NCBI GenBank assembly: GCA_946534715.1
Contig: CAMNCW010000055.1
Coordinates: 1-44,157 of the forward strand
From: an uncultured Bacteroidales bacterium
Lineage (GTDB): Bacteria; Bacteroidota; Bacteroidia; Bacteroidales; Paludibacteraceae
Direction: 5' to 3'
Length of the DNA stretch: 44,157 nucleotides
Below the pieces are notes generated by a model. That model did no database searches. It had not been told where the DNA came from and was given only the letters and a program-made list of their open reading frames with translations. The position numbers were made by a program, and so were the translations under genes. Below, piece by piece: positions 31,151 to 38,965 of this stretch (position 1 is its first letter; each line of letters starts with the position of its first letter).

Positions 31151-32758
31151 TTAAACCGGATGAAAGTTACCATCTCCGAAATCTTTTTCGTATGTGCGTC
31201 CGTCATTTCCAAAGAAACGGTTCGGGTCACCGGAATCAAAATGTCCGTCAATGACATGACCATGTTCGTCGATGAGTTGCCCATCTGTGGATTGCGAAGA
31301 CGGTGTAGGTACACGACCAAACCAGGAGAACAAAACAGCCAGCGAGAGCAATGCCAAATCCTGATCAAAAGTAGCCAACAAAACCAACACCATGATATAT
31401 CCGCAGCCCCATCCGAAAGCAATTCCCAATAGTTTTGTGAACCAGTTAGTGCCGTTAAAACGCAGTCCGAAACGCTTGAAGTTAGTCCAGAACCAAGCCG
31501 ACAGGGCAATGAAAAACAACAATCCGACGAAAGCCCACGTCCACCCCACACAAGCAGGGTCAGAAAACCAAAGGCTATGAGGATTAGTTTTCAGATAGAT
31601 GTAGGGAGGAATGAAGGACCAACAGAAATAAAGCGTATCTACTACTCCGCCGGGATAATTGGAAATCACGATCAAAAGGACATAAGCAATCAGTGCCCAA
31701 ATAAGTATACCCCACATATGCCATTTGTATTTTTCCCAATTTGACACTTTAGGATTATTGGTTTTCTTGTCAAAATAGATACGGAGATTAGAGAGGAAGT
31801 TAAAATGTTCCTCTTTCACTTTCTCCGACACCAACTCACGCGAAGGAGTCGGTTTGGACGATTTGGGAGAAGATAAAGTAAAATTGGCTATTCCGCTTTG
31901 CGCATTCCATATCCATCTTTTGATCATCGTTCCGTCTTCCATTTTCAAGGCGGTTTTGGGCACCATTCCCACTGCGATGGTGTCCATATTGAGCGTTTCA
32001 ATGGTAATCAGCGATTTGGCGGATTCGATTTGTTTCTTGCGCAACATCATCTGCGTGCCCGGTGGGAGATAGCCGATGGTATCAAAGCCGGTGATGACAT
32101 ACTCGGTTCCGATCTTTTTCTCCACAGGGAAAAGTAGCGGAGCTGTTCGTTTTTCCCGAACGATATAAGTAGGCAGTCCTTTGCTTTTGAGCGCAATGGG
32201 CGAAGTTAGAACCGGTTTGACATCAGACATTCTGACAATAGCTACGTCTCTATAGTTCTGCATTCTGTGTTTTATTTTGATATAGCCCCAATTGGTAGCC
32301 TCCTGGGAGACTTCAAATTGTTTTCCTTGGGGCAAAATCTCCTTCGCTTTCCTGTTTCGGAATCCGTCCATAACTTCCTCTGCACGCGCTCCCTTGGGGT
32401 TAGAAATCTGAACTTTGTCAATTTTGCGTATAGCGGTAGATGGAACATAGCCGTTATAGGTGACCGAATGTGCATAATCAGGACAGGAGACATAGGTCCA
32501 CCCATGCGGGTCAGACCAATGAACGGACAACAAAGCGCCATAGGGCAACGTCACAATCGTCTTCGACCGGGCATTGGCGCACCGGTACACGGTTACACCT
32601 TCGGGTTTGGCAACGTGGTAGAAAATCTGACGCTGTTTCTCGTTGTAGAAGAAATTGCGAAACATCCCGTCGTCACGGGGAGCGGGTTCAAATCTGGAAC
32701 CCGTCAAGGGAAGGATTACAAGCGAAAGAACAATAAGTACAGAAAAGATTCGTTTCAT
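31151..32758 (-). CDS. Secreted SH3-like domain protein with C-terminal membrane helices, unknown function
   Basis: I chose the ATG at 32758 (535 aa): it follows the promoter and starts with a signal-like MKRIFSVLIVLSLVILPLTGS. An upstream in-frame extension runs through the promoter and is rejected. Residues 45-120 resemble a bacterial SH3 fold (VYRCANARSKTIVTLPYGA, then HGWTYVSC and NGYVPSTAI). A second beta-rich region follows. About residues 350-475 hold four hydrophobic helices and the end is acidic and hydrophilic (DGHFDSGDPNRFFGNDG). The layout suggests an envelope protein sensing or binding outside the membrane. I recognise no family. Confidence 0.75.
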   Translation of the reverse strand: MKRIFSVLIVLSLVILPLTGSRFEPAPRDDGMFRNFFYNEKQRQIFYHVAKPEGVTVYRCANARSKTIVTLPYGALLSVHWSDPHGWTYVSCPDYAHSVTYNGYVPSTAIRKIDKVQISNPKGARAEEVMDGFRNRKAKEILPQGKQFEVSQEATNWGYIKIKHRMQNYRDVAIVRMSDVKPVLTSPIALKSKGLPTYIVREKRTAPLLFPVEKKIGTEYVITGFDTIGYLPPGTQMMLRKKQIESAKSLITIETLNMDTIAVGMVPKTALKMEDGTMIKRWIWNAQSGIANFTLSSPKSSKPTPSRELVSEKVKEEHFNFLSNLRIYFDKKTNNPKVSNWEKYKWHMWGILIWALIAYVLLIVISNYPGGVVDTLYFCWSFIPPYIYLKTNPHSLWFSDPACVGWTWAFVGLLFFIALSAWFWTNFKRFGLRFNGTNWFTKLLGIAFGWGCGYIMVLVLLATFDQDLALLSLAVLFSWFGRVPTPSSQSTDGQLIDEHGHVIDGHFDSGDPNRFFGNDGRTYEKDFGDGNFHPV

Positions 32759-32784
32759 GGTATATGTTTTTTGTGAATTCGCTA

Positions 32785-32816
32785 CAAAGGTACTGCTTTT
32801 TTGGGAGATATGCAAA
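32785..32816 (-). promoter_or_regulatory. Promoter of the 535-aa membrane protein gene
   Basis: Minus strand TTTG, CATATCTC in a 20-base spacer, TACCTTTG, 27 bases before the ATG. Confidence 0.85.
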
Positions 32817-32862
32817 TATTTTTGGTATTTTTGTTCAAAATGACTCAAAATTGCAATTTTTC

Positions 32863-32893
32863 TTGCATATATCAAAAAAAAGCAGTAAATTTG
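32863..32893 (+). promoter_or_regulatory. Promoter of the toxin-antitoxin pair and perhaps the following genes
   Basis: TTG at 32863-32865, CATATATC, TAAATTTG at 32886-32893 (20-base spacer). No further promoter of this type was found until 38889, so the message might extend through tetR. Confidence 0.8.
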
Positions 32894-32920
32894 CAGCGAA
32901 TTTGTAACAAGGAGGTTATT

Positions 32921-33145
32921 ATGACAACTACTTTAACATACAACCCTCGAAATAAAGCCGCAAGGTTAGCTATGGATTACATTCAATCATTAGGTGTGTT
33001 TACAATTACTCCAACGCCTACTCCACGTAGTAGAAAGAAACGTCAGTTTGAAAACGAGTTTCGTACAGCCATGAAACATGCCAAAGCATTCCGAGAAGGC
33101 AAAATGGAGTTTCGCCCAATGGACGACCTGCTCAACGAATTGTAA
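32921..33145 (+). CDS. Putative antitoxin of a type II toxin-antitoxin pair
   Basis: The protein has 74 residues from the ATG at 32921, which is preceded by a strong Shine-Dalgarno AAGGAGG. That is rare in this window and decides the start. The N-terminal part (TTTLTYNPRNKAARLAMDYI) could form a dimeric DNA-binding segment and the C-terminal part (RTAMKHAKAFREGKMEF, then MDDLLNEL) is a helix of the kind that wraps a RelE-type toxin. It lies directly before the toxin. The family is inferred from size, order and partner. Confidence 0.7.
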   Translation: MTTTLTYNPRNKAARLAMDYIQSLGVFTITPTPTPRSRKKRQFENEFRTAMKHAKAFREGKMEFRPMDDLLNEL

Positions 33146-33160
33146 TTGAGGAAGAGTGAT

Positions 33161-33499
33161 ATGACGTACGATTTTCGACCATCTCCTGATTTCGAGAGAC
33201 AGGCTAAAAAGTTAGCTAAACATTATCCTTCTTTCAAAAAGGATTTGCTTCTTTTTCTTGATAGTTTGAAAGCTGATCCATGGCAAGGAGTAGATTTAGG
33301 GAATGGAATACGCAAAGTACGCATGACCATTTCTTCCAAAGGGCGTGGAAAGTCAGGAGGAGCACGAGTTATCACGATGAATGTGAATGTGGATGTAGAA
33401 AAGATGATTATTGCTTTGCTTTACATCTACGATAAAGCAGAAATGGAGAATGTCAGCGATAACTTCTTAAAACAGATAATTAAAGAAATGGATGTATAA
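33161..33499 (+). CDS. RelE/HigB-like toxin
   Basis: The ATG at 33161 is chosen because of the purine-rich GGAAGAG before it; a TTG at 33146, flush with the antitoxin stop, is also open. The protein has 112 residues. DFRPSPDFERQAKKLAKHYP and the strand GIRKVRMTISSKGRGKSGGARVI are typical of RelE/ParE-superfamily toxins, where the basic strand contacts RNA or the ribosome. Most such toxins cut mRNA on the ribosome. The pair has good ribosome-binding sites and an AT-rich setting, consistent with a mobile module. Confidence 0.8.
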   Translation: MTYDFRPSPDFERQAKKLAKHYPSFKKDLLLFLDSLKADPWQGVDLGNGIRKVRMTISSKGRGKSGGARVITMNVNVDVEKMIIALLYIYDKAEMENVSDNFLKQIIKEMDV

Positions 33500-33526
33500 T
33501 CATCCGATTTTTTGAAATTAAGTCTA

Positions 33527-34510
33527 ATGCGCATCGTTTTTACCACACAACTACCGTCAGAGGGTTTTCGGCGATTAGAAACCTATTTTATGCACTCTAC
33601 GAACGGAGAGAGCTTAGTGATGTGTATGATCGGCGAGGAGAATTGGCAAGAAGGTGAAGTGTTAGTGAGCACATTCGACTACAAAGTGCCACGGGCGTTG
33701 ATTGAGTCAATGCCTCGTCTGCAACTCATTGCCAATTTCGGTGCCGGGTATAACAATATCGATTTATCCGCCTGCCAAGCGCGCGGTATCCGCGTGACGA
33801 ACACTCCTCAGCCGGTGATCGAGCCTACGGCGGAGTTGGCTTTTGCGCTGATGATCGACGTAGCGAGAAGGGTGAGTGAGTTTGACAGAGAGATGAGAAC
33901 ACCTCCCTACCCCCTCTCAGAGGGGGAGAGATGTCAGCCTGTTGAGTTCGGGGTGATGCGGCATTTGAGTCACTCGCTATACGGCAAAACGCTCGGAATA
34001 ATCGGTATGGGTCGCATCGGGCAAGCACTCGCCAGACGCGCTCTGGCTTCCGGCATGCGGATTATCTATCATAACAGGCACCGTTTGTCCGATGAAATCG
34101 AAGAAAAATACCATGCCGGGTATGTGGATTTTCAGACTTTGTTGCAGGACAGCGATTTTGTGAGTCTGAACCTACCCTATACGCCGGAGGTGCATCATTT
34201 GATCGGCAAGCCGGAGTTCGGCATGATGAAACGCAGCGCGTACCTTATCAATACTGCGCGCGGCGCGCACGTGGATGAAGCGGCGCTGGTGGAAGCACTG
34301 CAAAGCGGCATCATCGCCGGTGCGGCAATGGATGTGTATGAGCATGAACCCGCGATTTCATCGGCACTTTTGCATCTGCCGAACGTGGTACTGAGCCCGC
34401 ATACCGGCACCGGCACATGGGAAGGACGCATCGCTATGTGCGAGAACGTGGCGGACAATATCCTGGCATACGTAAACAACGACATAAATAAAATGAATAT
34501 AGTATTATGA
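33527..34510 (+). CDS. D-2-hydroxyacid dehydrogenase
   Basis: The ATG at 33527 gives 327 residues and starts MRIVFTTQLPSEG at the first strand of the fold. The NAD motif GMGRIG, the catalytic Arg in NTARGAHVDE, the Glu in DVYEHEP and the His in LSPHTGTGTW are all present. This family reduces glyoxylate, hydroxypyruvate or other 2-keto acids. The stretch encoding PPYPLSEGERCQPVEFG before the NAD motif carries a GC-rich palindrome (33910-33926) and looks like an in-frame insertion. The stop overlaps the next ATG by four bases (ATGA). Confidence 0.92.
   Translation: MRIVFTTQLPSEGFRRLETYFMHSTNGESLVMCMIGEENWQEGEVLVSTFDYKVPRALIESMPRLQLIANFGAGYNNIDLSACQARGIRVTNTPQPVIEPTAELAFALMIDVARRVSEFDREMRTPPYPLSEGERCQPVEFGVMRHLSHSLYGKTLGIIGMGRIGQALARRALASGMRIIYHNRHRLSDEIEEKYHAGYVDFQTLLQDSDFVSLNLPYTPEVHHLIGKPEFGMMKRSAYLINTARGAHVDEAALVEALQSGIIAGAAMDVYEHEPAISSALLHLPNVVLSPHTGTGTWEGRIAMCENVADNILAYVNNDINKMNIVL
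33910..33926 (+). repeat. GC-rich palindrome in the dehydrogenase gene
   Basis: CCCCCTCT, one base, AGAGGGGG form perfect arms. The surrounding CTCCCTAC and GAGAGATG extend the resemblance to the valS element. The element is translated as PYPLSEGER. Confidence 0.6.
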
Positions 34511-35043
34511 GAAAATCTATTATGCTGATTGCAGTGCTGATGATGACAGGCTGCGGAATGATGAAAAACAGCGCACCGAGTAGCCAAACCGCCCAAACAG
34601 CCCCCGTATCTACGGTGGAAACGGCGAATAGCGCTATCAGCGCAGGTCAGGGAGCAGGTAGCGCTCTGCAGGCTATCTATGCGCAGTACAAAGCCGACGG
34701 CAACAAGTACGACTACAAAAACATGCAAAACATTCTCAACACCGTTACGCTGTTAGCCAACTGCGAGGGGTTGAAAGACAACTACAAAAACAAGGATTAC
34801 CTGACGGATTTCGGCAAAGGAATGATTGCATCGTCACTGGGTCTGGTCAGCCGGGACAATGTACAGACCGTAACGAACAGTCTCGTTGACATGGTAAAAA
34901 ACAGCGAAACAATCCAGAACACCAAGGCTCAGGCTACGCAAGCAGCACAAAACACGGTTAGCCAAGCCGCTTCTTATGCCAATACAGCCGCTCAATACGC
35001 CGGCGCATTAAGTACATTATTAGGAACATTCAGCGGAAAATAA
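34507..35043 (+). CDS. Lipoprotein of unknown function
   Basis: The protein has 178 residues. MRKSIMLIAVLMMTGC is a lipoprotein signal with the lipobox MTGC (Cys 16). A Ser/Thr/Ala/Gln-rich linker is followed by a helical domain (NTVTLLANCEGLKDNYKNKD, then TDFGKGMIASSLGLVS) and an Ala-rich end. It is co-translated with the dehydrogenase gene and lies 3 bases before pepT. The family is not recognised beyond a Bacteroidota-type short lipoprotein. Confidence 0.8.
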   Translation: MRKSIMLIAVLMMTGCGMMKNSAPSSQTAQTAPVSTVETANSAISAGQGAGSALQAIYAQYKADGNKYDYKNMQNILNTVTLLANCEGLKDNYKNKDYLTDFGKGMIASSLGLVSRDNVQTVTNSLVDMVKNSETIQNTKAQATQAAQNTVSQAASYANTAAQYAGALSTLLGTFSGK

Positions 35044-35046
35044 CAT

Positions 35047-36228
35047 ATGGATATAGTAGATCGTTTTTTGAAATATGTGTCGTTTTGCACGACAAGTGAT
35101 GAGAACACCGGAATGACCCCTTCTACCCCCGGGCAGATGGAGTTTGCACGCTATTTGGCGGAGGAACTGAAAAGTATCGGCATGACCGATGTTTCTCTCG
35201 ATGAAAACGGGTATATCATGGCTACCTTGGAGGCGAACGGACAAGGGGCAAAGGAGTTGCCGGTGGTCGGGTTTATTGCGCATATGGACACATCCCCGGA
35301 TGCAAGCGGCAGGAACATAAAACCCTCCATTGTAAAGGCGGAAGAGCGCGAATTCATCGACCCTCGTTATGCGGGACAGGACGTGATCGTGACCGATAAC
35401 AAGACCCTTCTCGGTGCCGACGACAAAGCCGGCATTGCGGAGATCGTGACCGCCATGGAGTACCTCATCCAACACCCGGAGATCAAGCACGGCAAGATCC
35501 GTGTGGGCTTCACGCCGGACGAAGAGATCGGTTGCGGGGCGGACCATTTCGATGTAGCCAAGTTCGGCTGCCAATGGGCATACACCATGGACGGAGGTGC
35601 CATAGGCGAATTGGAATACGAGAACTTCAACGCCGCATCGGCTAAGATCAAAGTACATGGTCTGAACGTTCACCCCGGTACGGCATACCACAAGATGCGC
35701 AACTCAATGCGTATTGCATACCAGATAGCCGTGATGCTGCCGCGCTTCCAGACCCCGGAACACACGCAGGGCTACGAGGGCTTCTATCACCTGATCGGCA
35801 TGAACGGTACCGTGGAAGAAACGACCCTCAGTTACATCATCCGCGACCATGACCGCACCCTCTTCGAATACCGCAAACGCGAGTTGGAGCACCTGGTGCG
35901 CAAGATCAACACCGAGTACGGAGAAGGCACCGCGGAGATCGAGATACGCGATCAATATTATAACATGCGCGAGAAAATAGAGCCGGTGATGCACATCATC
36001 GAGCTGGCGGAAGAGGCGATGAAATCGGTAGGAATAACACCTGTGGTCAAACCGATCCGCGGCGGAACAGACGGTGCACGACTCAGTTTCGAAGGACTCC
36101 CCTGCCCTAACATCTTTGCCGGAGGAGAGAACTTCCACAGCCGGTACGAATATCTGCCCGTTCCGAGTCTCAAGGCCGCCGAAGAGGTCGTCCTTGAGAT
36201 CGTTAAGAGGGTTGCTGCGCAACGTTAA
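35047..36228 (+). CDS. pepT: Peptidase T (tripeptidase)
   Basis: The protein has 393 residues, slightly shorter than the usual 405-410. It is an M20 metallopeptidase that removes the N-terminal residue from tripeptides. Zn ligands and catalytic residues are seen in [40 protein letters not shown] and [17 protein letters not shown]. The stop codon is formed by the first unit of the 8-bp array. It lies three bases after the lipoprotein gene. Confidence 0.95.
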   Translation: MDIVDRFLKYVSFCTTSDENTGMTPSTPGQMEFARYLAEELKSIGMTDVSLDENGYIMATLEANGQGAKELPVVGFIAHMDTSPDASGRNIKPSIVKAEEREFIDPRYAGQDVIVTDNKTLLGADDKAGIAEIVTAMEYLIQHPEIKHGKIRVGFTPDEEIGCGADHFDVAKFGCQWAYTMDGGAIGELEYENFNAASAKIKVHGLNVHPGTAYHKMRNSMRIAYQIAVMLPRFQTPEHTQGYEGFYHLIGMNGTVEETTLSYIIRDHDRTLFEYRKRELEHLVRKINTEYGEGTAEIEIRDQYYNMREKIEPVMHIIELAEEAMKSVGITPVVKPIRGGTDGARLSFEGLPCPNIFAGGENFHSRYEYLPVPSLKAAEEVVLEIVKRVAAQR

Positions 36229-36279
36229 AACGTTAAATTGTTAAAACGTTAAATTGATAAAACGTTAAATTGTTAAATT
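36224..36279 (+). repeat. 8-bp tandem array between pepT and gcvT (7 units)
   Basis: Units GTTAAAAC, GTTAAATT, GTTAAAAC, GTTAAATT, GATAAAAC, GTTAAATT, GTTAAATT in perfect register. The pepT TAA is the TAA of the first unit. The sense-strand unit is GTTAAANN, the same orientation relative to transcription as in the ffh operon. Confidence 0.9.
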
Positions 36280-36289
36280 GTATATATAT

Positions 36290-37375
36290 ATGTTAAAAAC
36301 CACACCGTTTACCGACATTCACATTGCGCTCGGCGCAAAAATGGCAGAGTTTGCAGGCTTCAACATGCCTATCCAGTACCCCACCGGCATTAATGCCGAG
36401 CACATGATCGTCCGCGAGGGCGTAGGCGTGTTCGATGTGAGCCACATGGGCGAGTTCTGGGTAAAAGGCGAGAAAGCATTGGAATTCTTGCAGTACATCA
36501 CGACCAACGACCTGAGCACCATCGCCGCCGGCAAAGCACAGTACACCTGCATGCCGAACGGCAAAGGCGGCATCGTGGACGACCTGATCATCTACAAATA
36601 TTCGACCACCAAATATCTGATGGTGGTCAATGCCGGCAACATTGACAAAGACTGGCAATGGGTCAATAAAATTAAAGAGCAGCATCCCGAGTGGGAAACC
36701 GTATCCTTGGAGAACGCCTCCGAGCGTTATGGTCAGTTGGCGGTACAGGGTCCGAAAGCGACCGAACTGCTGCAACTGCTGACCGACGCGGATTTGAAGT
36801 CGATCGACTACTACGCTTTCCGCGAATGGAGTTTCGCCGGCGTACAAGGCGTGATCCTCTCCAATACCGGCTACACCGGCGCAGGAGGATTCGAACTCTA
36901 TTTCCCCGCTGAATACGGCAAACAGATCTGGGACGCCCTCTTCGAAGTAGGCAAACCGTTCGGTCTGGCTCCTATCGGTTTAGGCGCCCGGGACAGCCTC
37001 CGTCTGGAGAAATGGTACTGCCTCTACGGCCACGACATCGACGACACCACCTCCCCATTAGAAGCAGGGTTAGGCTGGATCACCAAACTCGATGCCAAAG
37101 ATTTCATCGACCGCGATTTCCTCAAAGCCCAGAAAGCCGAAGGAGTGAAACGCAAACTCGTGCATTTCGAGTGCCTGGAGCGCGCTATTCCGCGTAACGG
37201 CTATGAGATATGCGACGAAGCCGGCAACACCATCGGCAACGTGACCTCCGGTATCATGCTGCCGAACACCAAAGTAGGTATCGGTATGGGCTACGTGCAG
37301 ACACCGTTTGCCAAGAAAGGCGAAACAATCTATATCAAGATCCGCGAGAAACTGATTCCTGCCAAACAGGTATAA
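36290..37375 (+). CDS. gcvT: Aminomethyltransferase, glycine cleavage T-protein
   Basis: The ATG at 36290 (361 aa) is chosen as the family start ([21 protein letters not shown]); four codons upstream lie in the repeat spacer. It transfers the aminomethyl carbon of glycine to tetrahydrofolate. Seen are [43 protein letters not shown] and [16 protein letters not shown], and the C-terminal [20 protein letters not shown]. The other glycine-cleavage genes are not in the window. The stop abuts a heptamer array. Confidence 0.97.
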   Translation: MLKTTPFTDIHIALGAKMAEFAGFNMPIQYPTGINAEHMIVREGVGVFDVSHMGEFWVKGEKALEFLQYITTNDLSTIAAGKAQYTCMPNGKGGIVDDLIIYKYSTTKYLMVVNAGNIDKDWQWVNKIKEQHPEWETVSLENASERYGQLAVQGPKATELLQLLTDADLKSIDYYAFREWSFAGVQGVILSNTGYTGAGGFELYFPAEYGKQIWDALFEVGKPFGLAPIGLGARDSLRLEKWYCLYGHDIDDTTSPLEAGLGWITKLDAKDFIDRDFLKAQKAEGVKRKLVHFECLERAIPRNGYEICDEAGNTIGNVTSGIMLPNTKVGIGMGYVQTPFAKKGETIYIKIREKLIPAKQV

Positions 37376-37415
37376 TTCACAATTGATAATTGATAATTGA
37401 CAATTGATAATTCGT
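37374..37415 (+). repeat. Heptamer array between gcvT and the patatin gene
   Basis: Units AATTCAC, AATTGAT, AATTGAT, AATTGAC, AATTGAT, AATTCGT in 7-bp register. The gcvT stop TAA shares bases with the first unit. Confidence 0.85.
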
Positions 37416-37443
37416 GATCTCGAAATCTCGTGAAAGCGTTAAC

Positions 37444-38289
37444 ATGAAGAACGTAGCATTGGTATTGGGTTCAGGAGGCGCGCGTGGACTCGCGCATATC
37501 GGCGCCATAGAAGCCATTGAGGAGCGCGGCTATACGATCACGAGTATAGCCGGCTGCTCGATGGGTTCGATCATCGCCGGCATGTACGCCGCCGGACAAC
37601 TCGAAGAAGCCAAGAAATGGTTTCTGCGCGTGGACAAGCAACTCATCCTACGGATGATTGATATCAATCTGCTCAGCGTCAACTCCCTGGTCAAAGGGCA
37701 ACGGATCATCAAAGAATTAGAGACCGTGGTACCGGATCGGCCGATCGAGGAACTGAATATCCCTTGCGCTATAGTGGCGTCGGACATGCAGAACACCGAA
37801 GAAGTGATCTTCCGCACCGGAAGCCTGTTTGAAGCCGTACGCGCATCGATCAGTATTCCCCTTTTCTTCGAACCCGTGCAAATGGGAAACCGTCTGCTCA
37901 TCGACGGCGGCATCCTCAATCCCCTGCCCCTGCACACTATCCAGCGCACCGAGGGGGACATACTCGTAGCCATGGATATCAGCGGTAAGGACGCGATGCC
38001 GGAGGACAAAGCGCAGAGCGTGCCGTTCAAGATCTTAGAGACCCCGATGGCAAAAGTGCAGCAACTCAAACGCATCAATTTCTTCAGTATTCTCGACCGC
38101 ATGAGCGATATGCAGATCCAGCAGAACACCATAATGGAATGCCGTCTCACGCCCCCGGATGTACATGCCGTCATGCGCCAGTACGCATACAATACCTTCG
38201 ATTTTGACAAAGCCGAAGAGATCATAGCGCAGGGGCACGAACTGATGACACAGGCGCTGATTGATTACGAAAAGCAAACCTCTGTATGA
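37444..38289 (+). CDS. Patatin-like phospholipase
   Basis: The ATG at 37444 (281 aa) puts the oxyanion loop GSGGARG at 9-15, as expected; an ATG ten codons upstream is rejected because it extends into the spacer. The nucleophile elbow is GCSMG at 37-41 (Ser 39) and the catalytic Asp lies in LLIDGGILNP. There is no signal peptide, so it resembles the cytosolic RssA/YlbK/NTE-type acyl hydrolases that release fatty acids from phospholipids. Its stop overlaps the tetR start by four bases (ATGA), so the two are translationally coupled. Confidence 0.92.
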   Translation: MKNVALVLGSGGARGLAHIGAIEAIEERGYTITSIAGCSMGSIIAGMYAAGQLEEAKKWFLRVDKQLILRMIDINLLSVNSLVKGQRIIKELETVVPDRPIEELNIPCAIVASDMQNTEEVIFRTGSLFEAVRASISIPLFFEPVQMGNRLLIDGGILNPLPLHTIQRTEGDILVAMDISGKDAMPEDKAQSVPFKILETPMAKVQQLKRINFFSILDRMSDMQIQQNTIMECRLTPPDVHAVMRQYAYNTFDFDKAEEIIAQGHELMTQALIDYEKQTSV

Positions 38290-38876
38290 AAGACAGAAAG
38301 GAATATATTATCCGCAAGGCAATGGAACTCTATGCCCTGAAAGGATACCAGAAAGTGAGCATCACCGACCTACAGTTTGCTTTGGATATCGGGCGCGGGA
38401 CACTTTATTATTATTTTAAGGATCAGGACGAGCTTTTCCTGACCTGCATGGAGAAATATTTCATCGAGCCAAAACAACGCGCGCTTAACAAAGTGCCAAA
38501 CGACAGTGGCATAGAGACCATGATCGCCGCGATGCTGGAATACCTGCATAGTCTGGAAGAGGCGTTGCTGACTTTTGACAACAAAGCCATCAACACCTCA
38601 AACGTCAATAACCTAATGTTCACCGCCTACAGCCAATTTCCGTCTCTTTCACGCAAGGCGCAAAGGCTCGCGCTCAAAGAAGTAGAACTCTGGCGCAACG
38701 CCATTTATCACGACCAACGCGCCGGACTCATCCGCCGGGACATCGACCGCGAACAAGTGGCTCTGATGTTCTCGCAGGTCAAGAACTCACTCGACCCTGC
38801 CCTCGGAAAAAGCCAAATGGACTTTACTTTTTTACGGAAAACATATTCAGAAATGCACAAAATGCTAAAAACTTAA
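38286..38876 (+). CDS. TetR/AcrR family transcriptional regulator
   Basis: The protein has 196 residues. The N-terminal helix-turn-helix is typical (KAMELYALKGYQKVSITDLQ, then IGRGTLYYYFKDQDELF, residues about 10-52). The C-terminal ligand domain is of unknown type. It lies between a phospholipase gene and two acyl-CoA ligase genes, and a perfect palindrome GAACAATTGTTC sits 18 bp after its stop in the ligase promoter. This suggests that it senses a fatty acid or acyl-CoA and controls the ligases. That is inference. Confidence 0.92.
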   Translation: MKDRKEYIIRKAMELYALKGYQKVSITDLQFALDIGRGTLYYYFKDQDELFLTCMEKYFIEPKQRALNKVPNDSGIETMIAAMLEYLHSLEEALLTFDNKAINTSNVNNLMFTAYSQFPSLSRKAQRLALKEVELWRNAIYHDQRAGLIRRDIDREQVALMFSQVKNSLDPALGKSQMDFTFLRKTYSEMHKMLKT

Positions 38877-38888
38877 AAAAAAATACAG

Positions 38889-38926
38889 TTTTCGAACAAT
38901 TGTTCAAAAATAAAGCAGTACTTTTG
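38889..38926 (+). promoter_or_regulatory. Promoter of the first acyl-CoA ligase gene with a probable TetR operator
   Basis: The -7 box TACTTTTG is at 38919-38926. In place of the usual TTG-N20 arrangement is the perfect 12-bp palindrome GAACAATTGTTC (38894-38905), extended by AAAA/TTTT arms to 38889-38910 with one mismatch pair. A bound repressor would cover the -33 region. Confidence 0.7.
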
Positions 38927-38965
38927 CACTCGAATTCAAAAACAACGATAATAAAATCATAATAA

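Noticed and set aside
32759..32875. 39-codon upstream extension of the 535-aa membrane protein
   Set aside because: It would be encoded by the promoter and untranslated leader; the signal peptide starts at the later ATG.
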